Shown here: piece by piece, positions 1-5,422 of the stretch
Layout of the letters: each line of letters opens with the position of its first letter
Position numbering within the stretch: the stretch's first letter is position 1
Assembly: GCA_026713345.1 (NCBI GenBank)
Contig: JAPOOQ010000249.1
Span: 1 to 5,422 of the forward strand
DNA: 5,422 nucleotides
From: Gemmatimonadota bacterium
GTDB taxonomy: Bacteria; Gemmatimonadota; Gemmatimonadetes; Longimicrobiales; Gaopeijiaceae
Direction of reading: 5' to 3'
Translations under genes and position numbers: made by a program
Notes under the pieces: generated by a model
Database searches by the model: none
Seen by the model: only the letters and a program-made list of their open reading frames with translations
What the model was told of the DNA's origin: nothing

Positions 1-941
1 CCGTTGAGGAACATCTGGCAGAAGATGACGTAGTCTTCGGCGGTCGAAATCATCCCCCCCGACGCGCGCACAAACGGCACCTGGGGCGGGTCGCCCGGCG
101 TCCATCCAGGCGTCCAGTCGCCCTCGCCGTCCGGCTGGTAGTAGACGACGGACATGCGGTCGAGCTTGCCGTCCATCTTTTCGTCGACTTCGTGGTGATA
201 GCTGTCGTCCATTCCCAGCGGCGTGTAAAGCACCTCATCGAGGTACTCGTCCAGCCGCATCCCGGAAGCCATCTCCGCGAGCGCGCCGAGGGTGTTGTAG
301 CCGGGATTGTTGTAGCTGTAGCTGGTCCCGGGCGTGACCTCGGCGCCGACGCTTCCGAAGCGGGCGGCCTCCAGTTGCAGGGTGGGCGCGTCCGGGTGCT
401 CCGCCGACGGCTCCATGTACGGCCGCAGGAAGAGGGTCGGGATCCTCAGCCCGCTGGAGTGCGACAGCAGGTGCCCGATGTTGATGAACCCGGCGCGGTA
501 GTTGTCCCATTCAGCCATGTGCTCGCGCACGAGATCGTTGTAGGCGAGCTTGCCGTCCTGCACGAGCATGGCGACCCCCGTCGCGACCACCGGCTTGGTG
601 TTCGACGCCATCCGGAAGAGCGTGTTCGGCTCCATCGGAATGTTCCGCGCCTTGTCCCGCCACCCGACCGCCTCGTGGAGGACGATCTTGCCGTCCTTCG
701 CCACCAGCAGCACCGCGCCGACCAGGTCCCCCCGCTCCACCGCCTCCTCGTAGAGGGCGACGCCGCCGGCCAGCACGCCCGCCGACATCCCGGCTTCGGC
801 CGGGGTTCCCCGCGTGACCACGGTGGCCTGGGCGGTGACATGGGCGGATGGGGCCTGCAGGGCGAGGAGGACGCCGAGGAGCAGTCCGGTTCGTCCGGGT
901 ACACCGCGTCCCGAGCCGTGATTGTAAGGCAAACATGACAT
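1..941 (-). CDS. Secreted serine hydrolase, class C beta-lactamase/esterase family (3' end outside window)
   Basis: The gene is partial: 313 residues are visible from the ATG at 941-939 and the frame is still open at the left edge. Residues 1-40 form a signal peptide: an arginine-containing n-region, a hydrophobic core (GLLLGVLLAL, 19-28) and an Ala-rich cleavage region, so the protein is exported. The serine beta-lactamase fold shows as the SxxK motif SNTK (113-116, nucleophile Ser113 and Lys116) and a YxN-type motif in SYNNPGYNTLG (Tyr210, Asn212). VRASGGMIST (291-300) is typical of this family. The third motif (HxG/KTG) would lie beyond the window. Such proteins cleave esters, amides or D-amino-acid peptides; the sequence does not show which, and true beta-lactamase activity should not be assumed. 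The start fits a Shine-Dalgarno at 953-958. It lies 62 nt downstream of the DUF2891 gene on the same strand and is probably cotranscribed with it. Confidence 0.9.
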   Translation of the reverse strand, partial: MSCLPYNHGSGRGVPGRTGLLLGVLLALQAPSAHVTAQATVVTRGTPAEAGMSAGVLAGGVALYEEAVERGDLVGAVLLVAKDGKIVLHEAVGWRDKARNIPMEPNTLFRMASNTKPVVATGVAMLVQDGKLAYNDLVREHMAEWDNYRAGFINIGHLLSHSSGLRIPTLFLRPYMEPSAEHPDAPTLQLEAARFGSVGAEVTPGTSYSYNNPGYNTLGALAEMASGMRLDEYLDEVLYTPLGMDDSYHHEVDEKMDGKLDRMSVVYYQPDGEGDWTPGWTPGDPPQVPFVRASGGMISTAEDYVIFCQMFLN

Positions 942-961
942 TCTGTAAACTTCTCCTTACA
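923..961. repeat. Cluster of three TGTAA-type repeats around the hydrolase start
   Basis: On the plus strand TGTAAGG (923-929) and TGTAAAC (944-950) are direct repeats whose starts are 21 bp apart, about two helical turns. CCTTACA (955-961) is the exact inverted copy of the first. In the minus-strand mRNA, 961-955 can pair with 929-923 (7 bp, burying AAGG of the Shine-Dalgarno). Alternatively 961-957 can pair with 948-944 (5 bp, leaving GGAG in an 8-nt loop). It could be a repressor site, a translational switch or chance; the arms are short. Confidence 0.35.
953..958 (-). promoter_or_regulatory. Ribosome binding site of the serine hydrolase
   Basis: Read on the minus strand the bases are AAGGAG, a near-perfect Shine-Dalgarno, with 11 nt before the ATG at 941. 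It supports that start over the out-of-frame ATG at 936-934, which opens a frame without hydrolase motifs. It overlaps one arm of the TGTAA-type repeats (923-961), so folding of the mRNA could affect its access. Confidence 0.7.
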
Positions 962-972
962 GTGTGGTGCCT

Positions 973-985
973 GGACCGTAGGTCC
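973..985 (-). other. Short perfect hairpin between the two minus-strand genes
   Basis: GGACC-GTA-GGTCC is a 5-bp stem with a 3-base loop in the 62-nt gap between the DUF2891 gene and the hydrolase gene. No T run follows it on the minus strand, so it does not look like an intrinsic terminator. An RNA-processing or stability role is possible but unsupported. Confidence 0.3.
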
Positions 986-1003
986 GTGGATAGTCCCGCG
1001 TCG

Positions 1004-2449
1004 CTACGGGTCGTCTTCCCTCCCCACTTCAACCAAATACTTGACCGCGAACGAGCTGATCCAGTGCGAGCCCGCATAGTCGGCGTTGAACATGGTGTCC
1101 AGCCCCGTGCGGCCGTGCTGCGCGGCGAGCTCGCGCAACTTCCCGACCCTCGGGTCCGTGGCCGGCAGCGCGGCCGCAATTCTCAGCATCGCGTCGGCCC
1201 GCCCGAACGCCAGGCTGATCAGGTGGGATCGCCTCGCCCGCGCGGCATAGGTCGTGTCGCTCAACGAGACAACGATCGACTCGCGCATGCGGGCCGACAT
1301 GCCGCTTCCCTCCACCACCAGCTGACTGAAGGCGGCTTCGACCATACCCTCCAGGCCCCGGTCGCCCGTGGAATCCGTCAGCGCGGAGGTGCGTAGCGGG
1401 GCAAAGTCCGCGGAATCCATATGGGGAAGGAGGGAATCCAGCCACGGCACGTAGTCATCCGGGTCCATCACCTCTGCCATCAGGGCCGCTTCTTCGAGAC
1501 AGGGTGACAGGAAATCCGATCTTCCCGGCTCATCCTCCACGTCGCAGTCGTCGTCGCCGGCAAAGAAGCGGACGGCGGTGTCCCTGAGGACCCTCTCCAG
1601 TCCGCGACGCGGATACATGGCCGTCGCGCGGAGACCCATCGACACCGTGAACGCGGTGCTTCGGTGAGTACCGGAACGCACCGCCCGGCGCAGCCCCTGC
1701 AGGTACCGCTCCAGGCGTTCGGCAACGAGGTCCGCCGCCGGCTCCATGTGCTCCGCCCAGGCCTCCGCCTGCGGGTCGTCCCACGACGCCAGCTCAGCGT
1801 GCAGGAGCAGGAGCCAGACCCAGCCGTACGGCCGTTCGAAGGTCGGGTTCGCGGCGAGGTATTCCAGTTCGCCCTGCATTGAGCGGGCGGTGATGTGGAA
1901 CCCCAGCTTCTCGCGGATCAGCGCCGCCACCGGGAGTTCCGGCATCTCCTTGGCCATCCGTACCATCGCCCACGTCGAATTGACCGCCGAGTGCCAGTCC
2001 CAGCAGCCGTAGAACGCGAGGTCCTCCTCGAATCCGGGCCGCCGCGTGTAGGTGACGACGTCGAGGTATCCGGTGCGGCCGGCGGGTAGCGGCTGGGGGC
2101 GGTCGATGCACGAGAGCGGCCCGGCGAGGACGGTGAGGGCGGTCTCGAGATTGAGGGATGGAGGGGGGCCGGTGGGGATGGGGAGGGTGGCCGGAGTGGA
2201 GGGCGCGTCGCCGGAAGCGGGCGAGGTGGCAGTCAGCTCGACGGTGCCGTCGTCGGGGGACTCCGAACCGGCCGCGGGGGTGGGCGCGGCGGCGTGCGCA
2301 TCGGCGTCGTCCGGGCGTTCCGGGGCGTCCGGGGCACAAGCGGCCCACGCGAGCACGAGGCCCGCGAGGAGGGCTCTGGAGGTTCCGGCTTTCGAGGTCC
2401 TCGCGAATTGATGCATGGCAGGGTAGGTGTGGTTTGAGGTGCTCAACAT
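1004..2449 (-). CDS. DUF2891-family probable lipoprotein
   Basis: 481 residues from the ATG at 2449-2447. An in-frame ATG at 2416-2414 (Met12) would give 470 residues and a more standard 26-residue signal peptide. Neither start has a clear Shine-Dalgarno. The hydrophobic segment ALLAGLVLAWAAC ends at Cys38, a likely lipidation site, although Trp at -3 is atypical for a lipobox. Residues 39-98 are a Pro/Ala/Asp/Ser-rich, presumably disordered linker. The DUF2891 domain follows, recognised by memory of the family pattern: SCIDRPQP (113-120), FYGCWDWHSAVNSTW (146-160), FERPYGWVWLLLL (204-216), SGTHRSTAFT (259-268), DFLSPCLEEAALM (312-324) and DYAGSHWISSFAVKYL (457-472). The family's biochemical function is not known to me; conserved Trp/His/Glu residues suggest an alpha-helical, possibly carbohydrate-related enzyme (inference). 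The region at about 345-440 looks atypical. It would sit outside the cytoplasm, like the product of the next gene. Confidence 0.85.
   Translation of the reverse strand: MLSTSNHTYPAMHQFARTSKAGTSRALLAGLVLAWAACAPDAPERPDDADAHAAAPTPAAGSESPDDGTVELTATSPASGDAPSTPATLPIPTGPPPSLNLETALTVLAGPLSCIDRPQPLPAGRTGYLDVVTYTRRPGFEEDLAFYGCWDWHSAVNSTWAMVRMAKEMPELPVAALIREKLGFHITARSMQGELEYLAANPTFERPYGWVWLLLLHAELASWDDPQAEAWAEHMEPAADLVAERLERYLQGLRRAVRSGTHRSTAFTVSMGLRATAMYPRRGLERVLRDTAVRFFAGDDDCDVEDEPGRSDFLSPCLEEAALMAEVMDPDDYVPWLDSLLPHMDSADFAPLRTSALTDSTGDRGLEGMVEAAFSQLVVEGSGMSARMRESIVVSLSDTTYAARARRSHLISLAFGRADAMLRIAAALPATDPRVGKLRELAAQHGRTGLDTMFNADYAGSHWISSFAVKYLVEVGREDDP
2163..2187 (+). other. Putative G-quadruplex motif opposite the DUF2891 linker
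   Basis: Four G runs on the plus strand (2163-2168, 2174-2177, 2180-2183, 2185-2187) with loops of 5, 2 and 1 bases fit the G3+N1-7 consensus. An extra GGG lies at 2155-2157. The tract is on the template strand of the DUF2891 gene, where it encodes the Pro-rich end of the linker (PIPTGPPPS). It may simply result from proline and glycine codons in a GC-rich genome. Confidence 0.4.
2434..2446. repeat. TTGAG-GTG-CTCAA palindrome
   Basis: A perfect 5-bp inverted repeat with a 3-base centre, just upstream of Met12 of the DUF2891 gene and overlapping codons 2-5 of its longer form. If the true start is Met12, it lies in the divergent intergenic region and would be a plausible small operator. Its short length makes chance a real alternative. 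Confidence 0.25.
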
Positions 2450-2554
2450 TGGGGTGCCTGGCCGTGGCCGGTCAAGCAGGCGGACACCGGGATGCGCGAC
2501 AAGTCCCCGGCTTCCCACCTTGCTGCGCTCCCCTTCCGCGGCAAGTTTCCCGGC
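2450..2554. promoter_or_regulatory. Divergent intergenic region, expected to hold both promoters
   Basis: The stretch separates the minus-strand DUF2891 gene from the plus-strand GcvT-like gene. It is 105 bp with the chosen starts, 138 bp with the shorter DUF2891 start (2416), and 42 bp with the longer DUF2891 and GcvT-like starts (2449 and 2492). Both transcription units must start here or inside the opposite gene. I found no convincing -35/-10 pair on either strand, so this call rests on gene orientation only. Confidence 0.4.
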
Positions 2555-3748
2555 ATGCTCCTTGAGACGCCCTTCCACCCGCGCACCGCTGCCCTCTGCC
2601 ACAGCCGCCGCTGGCGCAACTGGTCCGGATACGCCGCCGCGCTCAGCTACGAGCCGGGCCACGAGTACGAGTACTACGCGGTGCGCAGCGGGTCGGCGCT
2701 CTTCGACGTGTCGCCGTTGCGCAAGTACGAGGTCACGGGGCCGGATGCCGCCGCGCTGATGGACCGCGTGATGACGCGCACCGTTTTTCGGTGCGCGGTG
2801 GGGCGGGTGCTCTACACGCCCTGGTGCGACGAGGCGGGGAAGCTGATCGACGACGGGACGGTGCAGCGGTTGAGCGCCGACACCTTCCGGGTCACGGCCG
2901 CCGACCCCTGCCTGCGCTGGTTTCAGGACTGCGCGCTCGGGATGGACGCGGAGGTGCGCGACATCACCCTCGACCTCGCCGCGCTTGGGCTGCAGGGCCC
3001 CACCTCGCGGGACATCCTCGCCCGGCTCGTGACCGGCGCGGACATCGCTGCGCTCCCGTATTTCGCGCTGGCGGAGGGGTCGGTCGGCGCGGCTCCGGTC
3101 ACGATCACGCGCACCGGCTACACGGGCGATCTGGGGTACGAGATCTGGGTGCGGCCCGGCCACGCGCTCGCCGTCTGGGACGCGCTGACGGAGGAGGGAC
3201 GGGGACACGGTCTCGCGCCGGCCGGCCTCGACGCGCTGGACGTGGCCCGCATCGAGGCGGGACTGCTGCTCAAGGAGGTGGACTACGTGTCCGCGTGGAC
3301 GGCGCTGATCGAGTCGCGCAAGTCGTCGCCGTACGAGGCGGGGCTGGGGTGGGCGGTCCAGCCGCGTCCCGGGCGCGACTTCGTGGGCCGGAGCGCGCTC
3401 GAGAGGGAAGCCGCGAAGCGGTCGGAGTGGGCGTTCGCCGGGATCGAGGTGGACTGGCCGCCGGTCGAGGCGCGCTTCGCCGCGGTGGGGCTGCCGCCGC
3501 TGGTCGCGGGGCGGGCGTCGCGGGAGGCGGTGCCGGTGTTCGAGGATGGCAGGCAGATCGGGTACGCCACCAGCTCAACCTTCTCGCCCATCCTGAAGAA
3601 GTACGTGGCGCTGGCCACCATCCAGCGCGACTTCACCGAGCCCGGGACGCGCGTCGACGTGGAGCTGACCGTCGAGTTCGTGCGGCACAAGGTGCCCGCG
3701 ACGGTGGTGAAGACGCCGTTTTTCGATCCGGCCAGGAAGCGGCGCTGA
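2555..3748 (+). CDS. GcvT-like aminomethyltransferase-family protein
   Basis: 397 residues with the ATG at 2555. An upstream in-frame ATG at 2492 would add 21 residues and has a weak AGGCGG-like site before it. I prefer 2555 because homologous proteins typically start close to the TPFHPRTAAL motif (5-14). The GcvT fold shows as LFDVSPLRKYEVTGPDAAA (49-67), IDD (98-100, matching the conserved Asp pair of T-proteins), LGLQGPTSRD (144-153), TGYTGDLGYEIWVR (187-200, folate-site region) and ARIEAGLLLKEVDYVSA (231-247). A C-terminal GcvT_C-type barrel includes IGYATSSTFSPILKKY (335-350). The family binds tetrahydrofolate and accepts a one-carbon unit from an amino-methyl donor. The VARIEAG/KEVDY form differs from true glycine-cleavage T-protein, and no H- or P-protein gene is in the window, so I do not call it gcvT. 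It ends 5 nt before the oxidoreductase gene, implying cotranscription and a shared task. Confidence 0.88.
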   Translation: MLLETPFHPRTAALCHSRRWRNWSGYAAALSYEPGHEYEYYAVRSGSALFDVSPLRKYEVTGPDAAALMDRVMTRTVFRCAVGRVLYTPWCDEAGKLIDDGTVQRLSADTFRVTAADPCLRWFQDCALGMDAEVRDITLDLAALGLQGPTSRDILARLVTGADIAALPYFALAEGSVGAAPVTITRTGYTGDLGYEIWVRPGHALAVWDALTEEGRGHGLAPAGLDALDVARIEAGLLLKEVDYVSAWTALIESRKSSPYEAGLGWAVQPRPGRDFVGRSALEREAAKRSEWAFAGIEVDWPPVEARFAAVGLPPLVAGRASREAVPVFEDGRQIGYATSSTFSPILKKYVALATIQRDFTEPGTRVDVELTVEFVRHKVPATVVKTPFFDPARKRR

Positions 3749-3753
3749 CCACC

Positions 3754-5379
3754 ATGGCGAAGCAATACGACGTGATCGTGATCGGCGGCGGCCACAACGG
3801 CCTCGTCCACGCCGCCTACCTTGCGCGCGCCGGACTGGATGTGTGCGTCCTGGAAGCGCGCCCGCTCGTCGGTGGGGCCACCGTCACCGAGGAGATCTTT
3901 CCCGGCTTCAAGTACAGCGTGTTCTCGTACGTGGTCAGCCTGATGCGCCCGGACATCATCCGCGAACTGGATCTGCCGCGCCACGGGCTCGCGATCCTGC
4001 CGCTCGAGAGTACGCTCACCCCGTTGCCGGACGGCGACCGCCTCTACCGCGACGCGGACCACTACCGCACCTGGCGCGAGATCGCCCGTTTCTCGGTGCG
4101 CGACGCGGAAGCGTACGACGACTACGGCCGGACCCTCTTCCACATGGCGCGCGCTGTGAAGTACCTGCTCGGGATCGCCCCTCCCGACCCTTCCCGCATG
4201 GGCCCGCGCGACATCTCCGGCCTGCTTCGGCTCGCACGGCACTTCCTGGGCCTCGAGTCGGACCAGCTCCACATGCTCGTCAAGCTGATGACGATGAGCG
4301 CGGCGGACTACGTCGACGAGTGGTTCGAGACCGACGCGCTCAAGGCGACGCTGTCCGCGAGCGGGATCATCGGCACCTTCCTGGGGCCGCGGTCGCCGGG
4401 CACGGCGTACGTCCTGCTCCACCACTACATGGGCGAGATCGACGGGCACTTCCGTGCGTGGGGATTCGCGAAGGGGGGGACGGGGGCGGTGGCGGAGGCG
4501 ATCGCGTCGGCGGCGCGCGAGGCGGGGGCGGAGATCCGGACGGATGCGCCGGTCGCACAGGTGCTGGTGAAGGGCGGGCGCGTGAATGGCGTGGCGCTCG
4601 CGAACGGGGACGAGGTGCATGCGAAGGCGGTCTCCTCCAGCCTGGACCCGTGGCGCACGTTCCTCGATCTGGTCGACGAGGACCAGCTTCCCGGTGACCT
4701 CGTTAGCGGTGTGCGCGCGTTCCGCTTCCGCGGCTCCTCGGCCAAGGTCAATCTCGCGCTGGACGCGGCGCCCGACTTCGCCTGCATGCCGGGGTTCGGC
4801 CCGCATCTGCGCGGCGCGGTCTCCATCAGTCCCTCCATCGACTACCTCGAACGCGCCTACGACGACGCCAAGTACGGAGACTTCTCGCGGAAGCCGTACA
4901 TCGACATCGTCCTCCCGTCGGCGATCGATCCGGAGATGGCGCCGCCCGGCAAGCATGTGATGTCGTGCTTCGTGCAGTACGCCCCCTACGAGCTGCGCGA
5001 GGGCACCTGGGACGAGAAGCGCGAGGCCTTCGGCGACACCGTGATCGACACGCTGGCCGAGTACGTCCCCAATCTGAAGGACATCATCCTGCACCGTCAG
5101 GTGGTCACGCCGCTGGACATCGAGCGGACCACGGGGCTTTCGCAGGGGAACATCTTCCAGGGCGAGCTGAGTCCGTCGCAGCTTTTCTTCATGCGGCCGG
5201 TCCCGGGGTATGCGGGGTATCGGACGCCGCTGAGGGGGTACTACCAGTGCGGGTCGGGGACGCATCCGGGCGGCGGGATCATGGGGGCGCCGGGGAAGCT
5301 GGCAGCGGGGGTGGTGATGGGGGATCTGGGGCGGCGGAGGGGGAGGGGAGGGGGGCGAAGGGCGGCGGGGCCGTTGTAG
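3754..5379 (+). CDS. FAD-dependent oxidoreductase, phytoene dehydrogenase/PYROXD2 type
   Basis: 541 residues, close to human PYROXD2 (about 580). It opens with a Rossmann FAD-binding unit: VIVIGGGHNGLVHAAYLARA (7-26, GxGxxG at 11-16), an acidic ribose-binding residue in VLEARPLVGGATVTEE (32-47), then FPGFKYSVFSYVVSLMRP (49-66). The C-terminal flavin signature is RPVPGYAGYRTPLRGYYQCG (481-500) followed by SGTHPGGGIMGAPGKLAA (501-518). The GNIFQGELSPSQLFF block (465-479) is characteristic of the PYROXD2 branch rather than of true carotenoid desaturases. No signal peptide is seen, so it is cytoplasmic or membrane-associated. Its substrate is unknown; oxidation of a C-N or C-C bond is inferred. 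The start lies 5 nt after the GcvT-like stop; the nearest Shine-Dalgarno-like AGGA (3734-3737) is 16 nt away, so translation may be coupled. Residues 525-541 form an unusual Arg/Gly/Ala tail. Confidence 0.9.
   Translation: MAKQYDVIVIGGGHNGLVHAAYLARAGLDVCVLEARPLVGGATVTEEIFPGFKYSVFSYVVSLMRPDIIRELDLPRHGLAILPLESTLTPLPDGDRLYRDADHYRTWREIARFSVRDAEAYDDYGRTLFHMARAVKYLLGIAPPDPSRMGPRDISGLLRLARHFLGLESDQLHMLVKLMTMSAADYVDEWFETDALKATLSASGIIGTFLGPRSPGTAYVLLHHYMGEIDGHFRAWGFAKGGTGAVAEAIASAAREAGAEIRTDAPVAQVLVKGGRVNGVALANGDEVHAKAVSSSLDPWRTFLDLVDEDQLPGDLVSGVRAFRFRGSSAKVNLALDAAPDFACMPGFGPHLRGAVSISPSIDYLERAYDDAKYGDFSRKPYIDIVLPSAIDPEMAPPGKHVMSCFVQYAPYELREGTWDEKREAFGDTVIDTLAEYVPNLKDIILHRQVVTPLDIERTTGLSQGNIFQGELSPSQLFFMRPVPGYAGYRTPLRGYYQCGSGTHPGGGIMGAPGKLAAGVVMGDLGRRRGRGGGRRAAGPL
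5339..5362 (+). other. Putative G-quadruplex at the 3' end of the oxidoreductase gene
   Basis: G runs of 5, 4, 6 and 3 (5339-5343, 5345-5348, 5350-5355, 5360-5362) with loops A, A and CGAA fit the quadruplex consensus well; one-base loops favour a stable parallel form. It is on the coding strand, so the mRNA could fold too. More G runs lie at 5283-5287, 5307-5311 and 5367-5370. The tract ends 17 bases before the stop and encodes the Arg/Gly tail. It could slow ribosomes or polymerase near the gene end, and it is also a likely place for sequencing or assembly error. Confidence 0.5.
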
Positions 5380-5407
5380 TCGGCGCCGGGCACCACGCGG
5401 CGGGGCC

Positions 5408-5422
5408 CGCAGCGCCGCTGCG
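5408..5422. other. GC-rich hairpin at the right edge
   Basis: CGCAGCG-C-CGCTGCG is a perfect odd palindrome ending exactly at the window edge, 29 nt after the oxidoreductase stop. It would fold as a 6-bp stem with a 3-base loop. It could be the stem of an intrinsic terminator, but any following T run would lie outside the window; it could equally be chance in GC-rich sequence. Confidence 0.25.

Noticed and set aside
192..938. A 248-codon open frame on the plus strand opposite the serine hydrolase
   Set aside because: The minus-strand frame carries the signal peptide, SxxK and YxN motifs and a good ribosome site. The plus-strand product is Arg/Val/His-rich and matches nothing I know.
973..985. 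Intrinsic terminator between the DUF2891 and hydrolase genes
   Set aside because: The stem is only 5 bp and no T run follows on the minus strand.
2450..3208. Upstream extension of the DUF2891 frame to 3208
   Set aside because: The extra 253 residues are antisense to the GcvT-like gene and show no domain. A normal signal sequence begins only after the starts at 2449 or 2416.
2791..3753. Upstream extension of the oxidoreductase frame that would give an 862-residue protein
   Set aside because: The extension runs out of frame through the GcvT-like gene and encodes low-complexity Arg/Gly/Ala sequence. The FAD-binding fold begins right after the ATG at 3754.
3748..3758. ACCACCATGGC at the oxidoreductase start resembles a eukaryotic Kozak context
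   Set aside because: Gene spacing, the Shine-Dalgarno before the hydrolase and the family content are bacterial; the match is short and easily due to chance.
3283..5265. A 660-codon open frame on the minus strand across the GcvT-like and oxidoreductase genes
   Set aside because: It lies antisense to two well-recognised proteins, its translation is Arg/Ala/Val-rich without domain motifs, and long antisense open frames are expected at this G+C content.
3754..5379. Carotenoid biosynthesis enzyme (true phytoene desaturase, crtI)
   Set aside because: The C-terminal blocks fit the PYROXD2-type branch, and no phytoene synthase or other carotenoid gene is next to it; the partner is GcvT-like.
1..5422. 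CRISPR arrays, tRNA or rRNA genes, insertion sequences, attachment sites
   Set aside because: I saw no regularly spaced repeats, cloverleaf or rRNA motifs, transposase domains or flanking terminal repeats.

Overview
This 5.4 kb window has a high G+C content and carries four protein-coding genes, in two pairs that point away from each other from about 2.45-2.55 kb. Secreted or lipidated proteins, the family content and the strong G/C bias at third codon positions suggest a high-GC Gram-negative bacterium. A Gemmatimonadota-like or similar environmental lineage is plausible, but the sequence does not prove it. I see no rRNA, tRNA, CRISPR array or mobile element.

Left arm, minus strand, read from right to left. 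First comes a probable lipoprotein with a Pro/Ala/Asp-rich linker and a DUF2891 domain (2449 down to 1004). After a 62-nt gap it is followed by a secreted serine hydrolase of the class C beta-lactamase/esterase type (941 down to the left edge, 3' end missing). A good Shine-Dalgarno sequence precedes the hydrolase. It lies inside a cluster of three TGTAA-type repeats that could form two mutually exclusive mRNA hairpins.

Right arm, plus strand. A GcvT-like, folate-dependent aminomethyltransferase-family protein (2555-3748) is followed 5 nt later by a FAD oxidoreductase of the phytoene-dehydrogenase/PYROXD2 type (3754-5379). The tight spacing implies one transcript. A flavin oxidoreductase beside a GcvT-fold protein recalls the fused layout of dimethylglycine and sarcosine dehydrogenases. 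I therefore infer a possible two-subunit oxidative demethylation or C1-transfer module with an unknown substrate.

The oxidoreductase gene ends in a very G-rich tract that fits the G-quadruplex consensus and encodes an odd Arg/Gly tail. Just past it, in the -1 frame, the last ~50 bases could encode a peptide resembling the start of another FAD-binding protein, but no start codon is visible. About 105 bp (or 42-138 bp, depending on starts) separate the two arms. This stretch should hold both divergent promoters; I see only a short TTGAG/CTCAA palindrome and no convincing -35/-10 boxes.
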